Assembly: GCA_922989275.2 (NCBI GenBank)
Contig: OV277874.1
Location: 17,596,154-17,660,153, forward strand
Source: Gari tellinella
Taxonomy: Eukaryota; Mollusca; Bivalvia; Cardiida; Psammobiidae
Length of the DNA: 64,000 nucleotides
Direction: 5' to 3'
Made by a program: the position numbers and the translations under genes. Under the pieces are notes generated by a model that saw only the letters and a program-made list of their open reading frames with translations, ran no database searches and was not told the origin of the DNA. Shown one piece after another: positions 1-10,487 of the stretch. Each line of letters begins with the position of its first letter. The stretch's first letter is position 1.

Positions 1-1364
1 TGTCCGTCTTTCATTGTTCGTTCGTCGTCAACAATTTCTTTAAACAACATCTTCTCCAAAACTTTACCAAACTTGGCCGGAATGATCCTGATATGGTCCT
101 CTTTCAATTTTTTTCCAACATTTCTGTTAGGTTGCATATCTAGGTCACAGGAGCTAAAAATAGATCGTTTCAATGAAAACTTCAAAAATCTTCTTGTCAT
201 GACCACAAATGCCAGATCTTAGATATTTGGCACATGGCATCATCTATAGGTCCTCTATCAATTTTTTTCCAATTTTGACCCTGGGGTCGAAATTGGTCCC
301 GCCCTGGGGGTCACCAATTTACATAAGAGTTATTTAGTGAAATATTCAATCATCGTTTTTTCTGAAATATGGCCAGAGCTTTGATAATTGGCGTGATAAC
401 ACTTCTAGAGGCTCTTCACTGAAGGGCCTCTAGAAGTGTCGGCTTCACCAATATTGTTGAAATGGATTTGGTTCATTGCATATCTAGGTCACATGAGCTA
501 AAGATAAAACTATTCATTGAAAAGTTCAAAAAATTTCTTGTCAAAAACCACAAGGGCCGTATCTTAGATATTTGGCACATGGCATCATCTATAGGTCCTC
601 TATCAAGATGGTTCAAATTTTGCCCCTTGGGTCAAAATTGGCCCTGCCCCGGGGGTCACCATTTTACATAGAGTTATATATAGTGAACTCTTCAATTGTT
701 TTCTTCTCTGAAACTAATGTGGTCAGAGCTTTGATATTTGGCATGAGGACATTTCTAGGGTTCCCTTATGTTGTTGAAACATTCTGCTGCATAATTAGGT
801 CACATGAGCTAAAATTAGATTTTTTCAATGACAATTCAAAAATCCTTCTTGTCTGACACCACAGTACCCTGAGCTTAGATATTTGGCACAAAGCATCATT
901 TACAGGTCCTCTATCAAGATTGTTCAAAATATGTCAATGGGGTCAAAATGACCCCCGGTCAAAAATGGCCCCGCCCCAGGGCTTATCAGTTCTACATAGA
1001 GTTATATAGTGAAATCTTCAAACTTCTTTTCCTCTGAAATTTTTAATATTTGGCATGGTGACGCGTCTAGTGGTCCTTTACCAATATTACAGTGTTGCAA
1101 TGATTCTGACAAGTTGCATATCTGGGTCACATTAGCTAAAACTAGATTTTTTCAATGAAAAGTCTTACTGTCTGAATTTTAAACCAAGTACAAAGTCAGG
1201 AGCTAAGATATTTAACAGAACGCTTCATTAAATTTTGCGTTTTCATCAGCAAGATACTTGAAATTATGTCATTGGGTGAAAATTATCCAATCCCAGGGGT
1301 CATGTGCCCCTTGTCTGGGTTTTCCCAGGTGAGCGATATTAAGGCCCGCATGGGCCTCTTGTTC
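1..1364 (+). repeat. Bivalve-type repeat element, left end cut by window (class P1)
   Basis: Non-coding repeat with loosely repeated units of about 310-345 bp; the phrase TGCATATCTAGGTCAC recurs near 131, 476, 787 and 1114. It ends in the signature of its class: a GGTGAGCGAT motif, a GGCCC/GGGCC hairpin, then CTCTTGTTC. Related elements lie at 6793, 22661 and 25263. The build (AGCTCACCTG start, tandem core, terminal hairpin) recalls the pearl or Helitron-like non-autonomous elements described from bivalves, but that class assignment is inference. Confidence 0.6.
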
Positions 1365-1367
1365 ATG

Positions 1368-2340
1368 TTAAGAATTGACTTTCATGTTAGCCTGTATTAC
1401 AGTGTCTGTATTGTTTTTCTGCCAAATGTATTTCGATGTCAAACACGTTGAGGTCACGTGTCACCCGTGACGACGGTACTTATTTAATAAAATGTTACAC
1501 TCCTGATCTGTGATTACAAAGAAGTTTTGGTCATATCAAATATTTTTTCTCCCTATGGCACAATTTTGATAAAACCATCAAAATCAAAATCATTGCAAAT
1601 TCAAGATCTGTAGACACTCTTAATCACCAGGTGCTACACTTCTGACATTTGGAGTACCTTGCTAAAAACCAGTATTAAATTGACAATGAAAATCGTATTC
1701 TATACAAAAATTCTTCAAATATTTTTATCCAGATGCAATTTACAATCAAGCTCAGGGTGCAAACTTGAAGTATGCATTTTTGGTGCACCTTTTTTCACAC
1801 ACATGGACTTTATAAGTCATGAGAAATAATGGTTCAAAAGTATTTATGGTACTTAAACAGGGCTCCAGATAAGAGGGAGTAAACTGCACAAATACATTTT
1901 CTCACTTTTTTTGGCATCAAATCCTATGATGTTACTACTCATTAGAATCGTCTCTTTGAGACGATTCTAATGAGTAGTGACAGTATAGGGTTTAAAGCAG
2001 AAATAAAGATTTTAGTTTTTGAAATACCCCCTTATCTGGAGTCCTGCTTAAATATATGAAAACATAAAGCCAACACATGTAAAACATAGGGAATAGTAAC
2101 AAAATATGACAACTTATCTGATTTTAGTTCTATAAAGATCAAAACATGACACATTGTTTAAAATGTCAGACTCGTGATGGTTTTTTGGCTCATTACTTTA
2201 CTATTAATTAGTCAAGCGATTTCAACCAAACTTGGCACTTTTGTTGTCTTGGTACATTGTACTTTATATAATTCAGACATATAACATCTAAAATCCTTAT
2301 CCATAAATTGGCAGTAGGAGACTCGAAAGGAAATGTGTGA
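1368..2340. repeat. Duplicated non-coding segment, paralogous to 17153-18248
   Basis: Closely similar to 17153-18248; both carry shared phrases about TTACACTCCTGATCT, the cat-at-ttttggtgcacc block and the final ACTCGAAA motif. No coding potential is seen. The two copies differ by mobile-element insertions and so act as empty sites for each other: a foldback MITE is present only here (1858-2046), and a TA-flanked MITE is present only in the other copy (17459-17704). Confidence 0.7.
1858..2046 (+). mobile_element. Foldback MITE (CAGGGCTCC ends) with CTTAAA target duplication
   Basis: The ends are CAGGGCTCCAGATAAG and, in inverted form, CTTATCTGGAGTCCTG. An internal hairpin CTCATTAGAATCGTCTC folds on itself at 1939-1978. 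CTTAAA flanks both sides, and the paralogous site near 17934-17945 has a single CTTAAA and no insert, so a 6-bp target duplication is directly supported. No ORF. Sister copies are at 16010-16204 and 43388-43579, with fragments at 4185, 29294 and 41302. Confidence 0.85.
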
Positions 2341-3596
2341 TTTTTTAGCTCACCTGAGCTAGCTCAGGGTGAGATTTTGCAATACTTGAATATCCGGCGT
2401 CCGTCGTCAACAATTTTGGTGTTTATTCTCTAGAGGCCACAGTATTTATCCAATCTTTCTCAAACTTGCTCAGATGGTATATTGCCATAAGAGTTCGGAT
2501 GAGTTCGATTTTGGTTGAAATTGGACAAATAGGTCAAGAGTTATCTACCTTTGAATTGCTGAAAATGCCATATTTAAGGGTGTTTACACTCTATAGAGGC
2601 CACAATATTTCTCCAATCTTTCTAAAACTTGCCCAGATTGTATAGGATTATAAGAGTTCAAATGAGTTCGATTATGGTTGAAATCGGACAAATAGATCAA
2701 GAGTTATCTACCTTTGAACTGCTGATAATGCCATATTTAACAGTGTTTACACTCTAGAGGCCACAATATTTATCCAATCTATCTCAAACTACATGTATCT
2801 CAGATTGTATATGACTATAAGAGTTCAAATGAGTTTGATTATGGTTGTAATCAGATCAATGGGTCGAGAGTTATCTACCTTTGAATTGCTGAAAATGCCA
2901 TATTTAAGGGTGTTTACACTCTAGAGGCCACACATTTTATCCAATCTTTCTCAAACTCGTTCAGATTGTATAGTACCATAATACTTCAAGTGGGTTTAAT
3001 TATGGTTGTAGTCAGATCAATAAGTCAAGAGTTATCTACCTTTGAATTGCTGAAAATGATATATTTAACAGTGTTTACACTTTAGAGGCCACAATATTTA
3101 CTCAAGCTTTCTTAAACTTGCTCAGATTGTATGTGACCATACAGTTAAAAAAAGGGTGATTATGGTTGAAATTGGACTAATTGGTCAAGAGTTATCTACC
3201 TTTGAATTGCTGAAAATGCCATATTTTACAGTGTTTACACTTTTGCAACTACAGTTTTGAATGGATTTTGATTATACATGCACACAATGTATATAGCTAT
3301 AGGTTCTCAAAGGAGTGCAATTATTCTTCAAAACTTATCATTGTTACAATAGTTATCTGCCCTTGATATTCTTTGAAATGCTAGAAAAGGCTTCATTTCA
3401 GTATTGTTTAGGGTCTAGTTATCAGTCCTAGATGTTCTCTACTATACTAGAATTATGAGGTTGTATTCCAAAATGGTTTACATGCTATACTGCAAATTTG
3501 AATAGATTTAGATGAAAACGGGTGACCAGAAAGGTAAAGCTATCAGGCTTCAGTACAAAAGGTGAGCGATATCAGGGCCTTCAGGCCCTCTTGTTT
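2341..3596 (+). mobile_element. P1-class element with about six ~163-bp core units
   Basis: Begins TTTTTTAGCTCACCTGAGC and ends GGTGAGCGATATCAGGGCC, a short hairpin, then CTCTTGTTTT. The core is a tandem array of roughly 163-bp units; the phrase TTTACACTCTAGAGGCCACA or a variant recurs near 2409, 2582, 2743, 2907, 3070 and 3230. Non-coding. The tandem core and 3' hairpin match the general build of bivalve pearl-like elements; a Helitron relationship is possible but not shown. Confidence 0.65.
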
Positions 3597-3650
3597 TATT
3601 TATCACCCATTGTTGAGATGAGCCATACAGTTGTAGTATAAAGGGATTTA

Positions 3651-4182
3651 CACTCATTGCAAAAAGAAACGCATATTTTTCATTCCACTATTAGTATGTA
3701 GAAGGAACGTATTTGTGAATTAATCTTTTCATTAAGGTCAGTTTGGGGGTTGAAAAACACAACCTGCACAAATCGGTGCCATGTTTAAAACACGCTGTAG
3801 TTCTCTTTCGCTGCCAAATTAGTCGTGAGATTTTTACTCCTTCACCGTTTCGTTGCCGTCTGCTTCAAATTTGTTGTTTGTAAGATCGTTTCAAAGTAAG
3901 ATCCAATGTAGTATGAATTAAAACATATCGATACGAGTGTCAAACAGTTTGGATCCTGATCAGACGCCGCGTTACGCGGCGTCTGATCAGGATTCAAACG
4001 GTTTGCAAATGCGCTTTTTGGCGTCATTAAGAGTGAAAGGGTTAAAAAGCAGCAAACTGGTTTTGAGTTTTTTGTTTCTGAACTTGTTACAGAATTAAAT
4101 CTTTCTTGAGATATGGTATTCTTCAAGAAAAGATTCTTAATCTGCGCATAAGCACGATGTGCGTTTCTTTTTGCACTGAGTG
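3651..4182. mobile_element. TA-flanked TIR element (CACTCATTGCAAAAAG) hosting a nested hairpin MITE
   Basis: The left terminus CACTCATTGCAAAAAGAAAC (3651) is matched by an inverted right terminus ending TTGCACTGAGTG (4182), about 23 bp with one mismatch, and TA lies on both sides. It has no transposase ORF. A TTAA-class hairpin element occupies 3837-4041 inside it. It abuts the foldback MITE fragment at 4185-4368, whose own left end is missing. Confidence 0.75.
3837..4041. mobile_element. TTAA-class hairpin MITE (H type), nested
   Basis: The right side ends GTGAAAGGG followed by TTAA (4042-4045); the left side starts TCCTTCACC after a degenerate TTTA. The core at about 3944-4013 is a near-perfect palindrome on GATCAGACGCCGCG. 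It lies inside the element at 3651-4182. Relatives: 5564, 26215, 43045. Confidence 0.65.
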
Positions 4183-4184
4183 TA

Positions 4185-4368
4185 GATAAGGAGAGTATTT
4201 CAAAAACTTTAATCTTTATTTCTGTATTATACCCTATGGTATCACGACTCATCATAATTGTATCTTCAAGACGATTCTAAAGAGTAGAACACCATATAGG
4301 ATTTGGTGTTCAAATAAGTGAGAAAAATGATGGATTTGTTCAGTTTACTCTCTTTTATCTAGAGTCCA
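4185..4368 (-). mobile_element. Foldback MITE, truncated copy
   Basis: Reverse-oriented relative of the element at 1858-2046: AAGATTTTAG-type arm, central ACGATTCTAA hairpin half, and a right end CTTTTATCTAGAGTCCAG. The left terminus is lost at the junction with the element ending at 4182. Confidence 0.6.
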
Positions 4369-4682
4369 GGGGCCCGTTTCATAAAGAATCTTAAGCCTTA
4401 ACTTAGCGTAAATCCTCACTTAGGCCGCCATTTTTACGATACTACCATTTCTTAAAGAATCTTAAGCCTGATCTTTGCTGCGAAAACGGTGCAATTTGTC
4501 GTAACTTTACGACAGCCTCAGACCGGCCACTCTTAACTCTGGCTGCAGTGTTGTCGTAAGTTTTGCGGTTAAGAGAGAGTTAAGTGAGGTCTATAAAACG
4601 CTCTTGACTTAACTAAGATATTGGCGTAGGTCCAGGAGTTGCGATAAATAGTTAAGATAAGATTCTCTATGAAACGCTACCC
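4369..4682. mobile_element. MITE with GGGGCCCGTTTCATAAAG ends
   Basis: The left end GGGGCCCGTTTCATAAAG is matched by the inverted right end CTCTATGAAACGCTACCC; an AATCTTAAG motif lies subterminally on both sides. No ORF. Related ends occur at 37533-37775 and 50505-50746. Confidence 0.6.
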
Positions 4683-4737
4683 TGGTATATATGTAGAATA
4701 TGTCATTTAACTAGTCAGGGCAGTTAACCCATTTGTG

Positions 4738-4945
4738 CCCACGATCCCATATATGGGACATAGGCAAAAAGTGTAGACTCTGATCAGACGCCGCATAATG
4801 CGGCGTCTGATCAGAGTCTACACTGTTTGCTGATAGGAATTCAATATGAAACAAAATGAAAATAAAAAATTTGACCAGGCACTACTTAGGTAAAAAAAGA
4901 CTCATCCAATATATAAGCATGAAATAATCCACTGGGCGCAAATGG
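4738..4945. mobile_element. TTAA-class hairpin MITE
   Basis: TTAA (4734-4737) is followed by CCCATTTGTGCCCA; the right end is the inverse, TGGGCGCAAATGG, followed by ATAA, one change from TTAA. The central palindrome (about 4769-4829) is GTGTAGACTCTGATCAGACG and its complement. The ends and TTAA flank suggest piggyBac-type mobilisation (inference from target site). Confidence 0.75.
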
Positions 4946-5089
4946 ATAAAATGTAAATTTAAGGAAGGTTCTGGTTGTCTATTGTCACAATCACCTTGTG
5001 ATCACCAATTTTATTGTGCTGTCAGGGTGGAGTTTTGATGCAGACCATTGCATTTCAACTTTGGGGCGGCAGAATGCTCTTTCATGATC

Positions 5090-5338
5090 GGAATTTACCG
5101 TTGTCGTCGGCGGTTTTTCCCTCAACATTACATATAAGTGGACATTTCGATAGAAGGAATATAATGAAGAGTGACAATCAGCTTGAATCCAGATCAGACG
5201 TCGCGTCCCGCGGCGTCTAATCTAGTTTAGCTGTTTGCAAATGTAAACCAAGTTTTAATTTTCTCTCCCTATAACAACACCCTCCGAACGACACACGCAT
5301 TCTGTCCCATTGGGAGTTGTTGTAGAGAGGGATCACTG
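5090..5338 (-). mobile_element. Family B MITE, degenerate, right end intact
   Basis: The right end AGAGAGGGATCACTG is followed by TA. It contains the AGCTTGAATCCAGATCAGAC palindrome (5180-5240) and the ATATAAGTGGACATTT arm shared with the copy at 47558-47925. The left boundary is uncertain because that side is rearranged. Confidence 0.5.
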
Positions 5339-5563
5339 TAACACCTTTTTCATGTGTATATGGCTGCACGCCCATGTGTTTCTCCATGTTGAAAGTATCG
5401 GACAATAACGATATAATACAAAATTATACCCATCACCCCTAAAATAAAAAGTAAATTAGTTTGTCTTTGTCAAAGGTTAGCTCCGCCCTGCCAAGTGAAT
5501 AAAATCGGCCTATAAATGTCACCATCGCCCTAAGGCTGTCTCCTTGAACCTTCGACAGATTAA

Positions 5564-5769
5564 CCCCTAGCCTGCCACTCACGACTATAGCTCCATATGC
5601 AAACAGCTTGGATCCGGATGAGACGCCGAGTAACTCGGCGTCTCATCCGGATCCAAGCTGTTTGACACTCGGACAATAATTTCAGCAATTTTAATCAACT
5701 TTGAAGCCCTTTGGAACTTGAAGCAGACGAGAAATATAGCCGACGACAATTTATTTGGCGGGCTAAGGG
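5564..5769. mobile_element. TTAA-class hairpin MITE (H type), intact ends
   Basis: TTAA at 5560-5563 and 5770-5773 flanks CCCCTAGCC and GGCTAAGGG ends. The core palindrome (5599-5664) is AACAGCTTGGATCCGGATGA and its complement, with a short GTAACT loop. The subterminal GACGACAATTT phrase recurs in family B elements. Confidence 0.8.
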
Positions 5770-5884
5770 TTAAATCCATCTGTTTGACAGTGAGCATCAT
5801 ATGAATTGTAGAAATTTAAATAGAAAAAATAAACTGTTAAACTAAGTATTTGAAATGATTTTTAAGATTAACCGGTTACCGATT

Positions 5885-6452
5885 TTTATGCCCCACATGA
5901 CTTAGTCGGGTGCATATTATTTTTGGCCTGTCTGTCTGTCTGTATGTTTGTACGTTTACCCACAACTTTAACCTTGACCATAACTTTAGAACTGCATAGG
6001 TTAGTATGTGAGCTCACCTCAAGAAGCTCTCCAGCTCAGTACAACTTGGGTCATATCTGACAAAGGTCAAGGTCAGTTAGAGGCCAATTTGTCCCGTCTG
6101 TCCATAAAATTTAACCTTGACCATAACTATAAAACTACATAAGAAACAGACTTTATGTTTGGTATGTGTACTCACCTCAAGAAGTTCTTGAGCTCAGTAC
6201 AAATTTGGCCATGTCTGACAAAGGTCAAGGTCACTTAGAGGTCAAATAAGGTGAATTTAACTTTGGCCATAAACTGTATGTTTATTCCTATTATATATAA
6301 GTCTACGTAATGATTATGTGATAGGAACTTTATATTTGGAATGTGTACTCAATTCAAGACGCTTTTGTGCTGTGTACAACTTGGGTCAAACCTAACAAAG
6401 GACAAGGTCAGTTAGAGGTCAAATATGGGTAATTTAACATTGGTCATGATGT
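5885..6452 (+). repeat. ATGCCCC-class repeat (P2)
   Basis: Starts TTTTTATGCCCCACATGACT and contains repeated TGACAAAGGTCAAGGTCA phrases about 150-160 bp apart. Non-coding. The paralogue is at 24256-24950, and an inverted relative ends at 35121. Confidence 0.55.
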
Positions 6453-6457
6453 GATTG

Positions 6458-6735
6458 AGACTGGCAGACTAAGTCGAGGGGTAAAGCACCCACTTACGAG
6501 GTCAGGGGTTGTGAGTTGGATCCCCCGCCGGACAAAGTCCTTCGGATGAGACTTTATAAACTGAGGTCCAATGTATGAGTGCTTCACACTTGGCATCTAA
6601 AAGAACCAGCTGAGGGAACTCTTTCGATAAAAAATAGTAGGACATCGCGCCCACATTCTCTGTATCCGCTCCCCTCTCCCTGTGACGTCCAATTATCCCA
6701 TAGATGGCAGAAACGGGCGTTTGGCTAGCCAATTC
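6458..6735 (+). mobile_element. tRNA-derived SINE (S1 type)
   Basis: An A-box-like segment in TAAGTCGAGGGGTAAAGCAC is followed by a B-box-like GTGAGTTGGATCCCC, giving a tRNA-related head, then a family-specific body (TATAAACTGAGGTCCAATG, ATAGATGGCAGAAACGGG). A poly-C tract of about 18 bases follows near 6738. The best copy is 52087-52359; the duplication partner is 24955-25215. Confidence 0.7.
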
Positions 6736-6792
6736 TTCCCCCCCCCCCCCCCCCTCTCTGTCAGTATGTGGCATTGTATCCATTGACCTAGA

Positions 6793-7458
6793 GTTTAGTT
6801 ACCTAAAGGCTCAAGGTGAGCTAATGGGATTGCCATGTGTCTTTCGTCGTGGGTGGTCCTCCGTCGTCTCCCGTCGTTAACAATTGCTTCAAATGACATC
6901 TTCAATACCACGGAACAGATCCAGCCAAACTTTACAGAAAATTTCCTTGAGTCAAGGTTTTTCAAATTTGTTCAAAAAGATAAAAACAATGCAGAACTCT
7001 GGTTGCCATGGCAACCAAAGTGAAAAAGTAAGGAAATCTTAAAAAAATATTCTTGTCAAAAACTACAAGGGCCAGATCTTAGATATTTGGCACATATCAT
7101 CACCAACAGGTCCTTTATCAAGTGTGACTAAGTGTGGTCACGTCCCGGGTGTCACAGTTTTACATTGAGTTATATAGTGAAATTTTCAAACATCTTCTCC
7201 TCTGAAACTAATATGGCCAGCGCTTTGATAATAAGCATGGCGACACTTCCAGATGTTCTTTACGTATTTTGTTCCAATGGTTCCAGTTTGTTGCCATCAC
7301 CGGAGCTAAAAATAGATTTTTTCAATGGAAACTTAAATCAAGATTGTTCGAATTATGCCCCTGGAGTAAAAAATGACTCCGGCCAGGACATAGATCATGC
7401 TCAACATTTTGTCAGCTATTCTCAGGTGAGCGAAATATGGCCCATGGACCTGTTGTTT
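6793..7458 (+). mobile_element. P1-class element
   Basis: Starts with a degenerate TTTAGTTACC then AAGGCTCAAGGTGAGC, and ends CTCAGGTGAGCGAAATATGG with a CCCATGG hairpin. It carries a perfect 16-bp palindrome GGTTGCCATGGCAACC at 7001-7016. The paralogue in duplication copy B is 25263-25984. Confidence 0.6.
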
Positions 7459-7681
7459 GTCCTAGTATTAGAACAGAGTTTATTTCAGAAAAATAACGTT
7501 TCCACTCTACCGATGCAAAAAATTCTGAGCCAGATCATACATCATGTAACATGACCTCGGATTAGAATCCAAACTGTTAGTCTTTAAGAATTTCGTTATT
7601 GTTAAGATTTTCAAAAATGTGTAATTTGTTACAATGTATGTGGTATCGCAATGCGTTATGTTTCGTTTTAACTTTGAATTC

Positions 7682-7959
7682 CTTCACTGACTAACCCCGA
7701 GCACAACATATTTTATGCAAACAGTTTGAATCCTGATCAGACGCCGTGTCATTTCAATTTTTCTTCAGTTATTATATAATGTTTGTTTGAGTTTTATTTT
7801 TTTGAAGACAGGTGGTCACCTAAAGCAGCCTGACTTAAGTGACTATCTTCTAGGATAATAAACACATGATACATATTCATGATTTTATAAAGTGGATCTA
7901 TTCTCTTGAGTGGAGGAATAAATTAAAGGCGTAAAAAGGCATATTTATGGGGAAATTGG
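7682..7959. mobile_element. Truncated H-type and J-type TTAA MITEs
   Basis: 7682-7775 keeps the left half of the element seen whole at 26215-26424 and stops within the GATCAGACGCCG stem. About 7800-7959 is the right part of the element seen whole at 26576-26761, ending AAATTGG before TTAA (7960-7963). A deletion between them distinguishes copy A from copy B. Confidence 0.6.
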
Positions 7960-8189
7960 TTAAAATGTTGCACAACGCATTACCTATCGTTAGTTAATTG
8001 GATGAAATGAAAGAGACGTTAACTTTAGTTAGAAAAAATGAAATGAATAACAAACATTTGGAATGGACGTAGAGCACGAGTAAATACAAATTGTCCGAAA
8101 CATAGCACCATTTAATTACTACACATCTCAACTCCTACCTGTGTTTTATTGCCACGATAAAACACTGGTATGAATTTATTATTTCTCAA

Positions 8190-8771
8190 TTATCGTGTCG
8201 AATTTATCGCAATTGCCCCCATCATCAAAGGGATCTTTTGACACCGGTTAGGTCATATTTCATCAATCAATACGTCATGGTTGCGTGGAAACTCAGTTAC
8301 ACTTTCTTTTGCGTTTGAGTATATACGTATATTAAGTTCAGTCGTATTTGTATGTTTCAGGTATCTGCACCATTCAGCAATAGACGATACGTAATGAACT
8401 AATTTAACGGTAAAGTTTACTGAAATACATGAAGGAGAACTACGATCACCACATCCAAAATACGGAAGTAATACACTGTCACAATCAGAGCATAGACTGG
8501 AACATCAGACCAAATACATGGATAGCATCTTACAAACCTAACAAACTTAAAGAGACATTAACGAAGAAACAACACACGATTGGGTACCGAACTGTAGACG
8601 TGATACCAAGTACCCTTATAATGTATAAAAAGTAGTTTACTTAGTACTAGAGTACTTGCGATAAGCATTATAAGGTAACATACAGAAAGCATGGCTCAAC
8701 GGTGAAAGATACAATAAATGTAATTTGTGTGGAGCTTTCTTTCAACACAAACGTAATTTGAATGTGCATAT
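8190..8771 (+). other. Conserved ZNF leader, copy 1 (putative intron end, 5' exon, short ORF)
   Basis: Four copies of this leader occur (also 27000, 38430 and 61330). It has a TTTGTATGTTTCAG acceptor-like tract ending near 8360, then a block beginning GTATCTGCACC. A 68-codon frame (8429-8635, starting MKENYDHHIQNT) is nearly identical in copy 3 but altered in copy 2 and broken in copy 4, so it may be untranslated. A second acceptor-like ACATACAG near 8683 precedes an in-frame finger that stops at TGA 8771-8773. Splicing is inference. Confidence 0.5.
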
Positions 8772-10487
8772 ATGAACATGCATGCTGGAGAAAAAGCTTG
8801 CAAGTGTGATGCTTGTGGAAAGTCATTTTCTTGTAAAAGTAAATTAAGTAGGCATTTGAGGATACATACCGGAGAGAAACCTTACAAGTGTGAAGCTTGT
8901 GGAAAGTCATTTTCATGTAAATATTATTTAACTGCACATTCAATGATACATACAGGTGAGAGACCTTACAAGTGTGATGTATGTGGAAAGTCATTTTCAT
9001 CTAAAGCTAGTTTAACTTCACATTCAAGGACTCATACAGGTGAGAAACCTTACAAGTGTGACGTTTGTGGAAAGTCATTTACTTATAAAAGTATTTTAAC
9101 TAAGCATTTGAGGATACATACTGGAGAGAAACCTTTCAAGTGTGATGTTTGTGGAAAGTCATTTACAGCTGAATTTGCTTTAGCTGGGCATTTGCGGATA
9201 CATACAGGAGAGAGACCTTACAAGTGTGATGTTTGTGGAAAGTCGTTTTCCATTAGAGGTAATTTAACTGGGCATTTGAGGAGACATACCGGAGAGAAAC
9301 CTTACAAGTGTGATATTTGTGAAATGTCGTTTCCTACATCTAATAATTTAAATATGCATTTGAAGATACATACGAGGATATATACAGGAGAGAAACCTTA
9401 CAAGTGTGAAGCATGTGGAAAGTTGTTTTCTAGTAAAGGTTGTTTAACTTCGCATACAAGGGTACATACAGGAGAGAAACCTTACAAGTGTGATGTGTGT
9501 AAAAAGTCGTTTTCTGTTAAATATACTTTAACTAAGCATATGAGGACACACACAGGAGAAAAACCTTTTAAGTGCAATGTTTGCGGAAAGTCATTTACTT
9601 CTAAAAGTCATGTAACTTCACATTCAAGGACACACACAGGAGAGAAACCTTACAGGTGTGATGCTTGTGGAAAGTCGTTTTCTCATTACTGTAATTTTAA
9701 GAGGCATATCATGCGAAAACATACTGGAGAGAAACCTTCAAAGTGTGATGTGTGTGGAAAGTCGTTTTCTAGTGGAGATTATTTAAGTAAGCATTTGAGG
9801 ATACATACAGGAGAGAAACCTTACAAATGTGACGTGTGTGGAGAATCGTATCGTTATAAACGTGATTTAACAGGGCATTCTAGGATTCACACTGGAGAGA
9901 AACCTGCACACACATGCGATATATGTGATAAATCGTTCAATGATAAGAGTAGTTTGACTTCGCATTCGAGCATACATACTGGAGAGAAACCTTTCAACTG
10001 TGATATGTGTGGAGACTCATTTAAAGTTAATAGTAATTTGACTTCGCATGCGAGGATACATACTGGAGAGAAACCTTTCAACTGTGATATGTGTGGAGAC
10101 TCATTTAAAGTTAATAGTAATTTGACTTCGCATGCGAGGATACATACTGGAGAGAAACCTTTCAACTGTGATATGTGTGGAGACTCATTTAAAGTTAATA
10201 GTAATTTGACTTCGCATTCGAGCATACATACTGGAGAGAAACCTTTCAACTGTGATATGTGTGGAGACTCATTTAAAGTTAATAGTAATTTGACTTCGCA
10301 TGCGAGGATACATACTGGAGAGAAACCTTTCAACTGTGATATTTGTGGAGATTCATTTAAAGATAAATCTGGATTGACTTCACATTCGACAGTACATACA
10401 GACAAACAAACTTACAAATGTGATCTTTGTGGAAGTTCATTTAGTCACAAAGTTTCCTTGGTCAGGCATTTGAAGACTCATTATTGA
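8772..10487 (+). CDS. C2H2 zinc-finger array protein, copy 1 (20 fingers)
   Basis: 571 codons from ATG. The protein is almost entirely 20 tandem C2H2 fingers (C-x2-C-x12-H-x3-H) joined by canonical TGEKP linkers, as expected of a sequence-specific nuclear DNA-binding protein. No KRAB, BTB, SCAN or ZAD-type domain is visible; an N-terminal domain could lie on an upstream exon. Finger 11 has H-x4-H. The linker between fingers 7 and 8 is expanded by five residues (TRIYTGEKP). Fingers 15-18 are identical in their specificity residues (V, S, N, S at -1, 2, 3, 6). The ATG replaces an upstream finger whose frame is shifted at 8768-8773. A nonsense change at the TGA removes the terminal finger kept in copies 2 and 3. 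An AATAAA lies near 10740. Target and role are unknown; it could also be a decaying paralogue. Confidence 0.85.
   Translation: MNMHAGEKACKCDACGKSFSCKSKLSRHLRIHTGEKPYKCEACGKSFSCKYYLTAHSMIHTGERPYKCDVCGKSFSSKASLTSHSRTHTGEKPYKCDVCGKSFTYKSILTKHLRIHTGEKPFKCDVCGKSFTAEFALAGHLRIHTGERPYKCDVCGKSFSIRGNLTGHLRRHTGEKPYKCDICEMSFPTSNNLNMHLKIHTRIYTGEKPYKCEACGKLFSSKGCLTSHTRVHTGEKPYKCDVCKKSFSVKYTLTKHMRTHTGEKPFKCNVCGKSFTSKSHVTSHSRTHTGEKPYRCDACGKSFSHYCNFKRHIMRKHTGEKPSKCDVCGKSFSSGDYLSKHLRIHTGEKPYKCDVCGESYRYKRDLTGHSRIHTGEKPAHTCDICDKSFNDKSSLTSHSSIHTGEKPFNCDMCGDSFKVNSNLTSHARIHTGEKPFNCDMCGDSFKVNSNLTSHARIHTGEKPFNCDMCGDSFKVNSNLTSHSSIHTGEKPFNCDMCGDSFKVNSNLTSHARIHTGEKPFNCDICGDSFKDKSGLTSHSTVHTDKQTYKCDLCGSSFSHKVSLVRHLKTHY
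9990..10325 (+). repeat. Four tandem 84-bp zinc-finger units
   Basis: Units at 9990, 10074, 10158 and 10242 are each exactly 84 bp and nearly identical. They differ mainly at the codons after TSH (ARIH or SSIH). Each encodes one finger plus linker. Copies 2 and 3 lack these fingers, so the amplification is specific to copy 1 and recent. Confidence 0.95.

Noticed and set aside
3842..4255. 137-codon minus-strand frame
   Set aside because: It spans the ends of two MITEs and a palindrome; the DQDP-like peptides come from the GATCAGACGCC stem, which recurs in many such frames.
6458..6540. Genuine tRNA gene
   Set aside because: The A- and B-box-like parts are imperfect, no cloverleaf with an aminoacyl stem is evident, and a repeated SINE body follows.
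8429..8635. Conserved 68-codon leader frame as a separate gene
   Set aside because: It is altered in length in copy 2 and frameshifted in copy 4, so conservation of copies 1 and 3 is explained by recent gene conversion; kept only as part of the leader.
8668..9000. 110-codon minus-strand frame at the start of ZNF copy 1
   Set aside because: Antisense shadow of the finger array; its His-rich repeats are reversed finger codons.
9887..10405. 172-codon open frame on the minus strand across the amplified fingers
   Set aside because: It is antisense to the 84-bp finger repeats and repeats with them; the frame exists because the sense units are identical.
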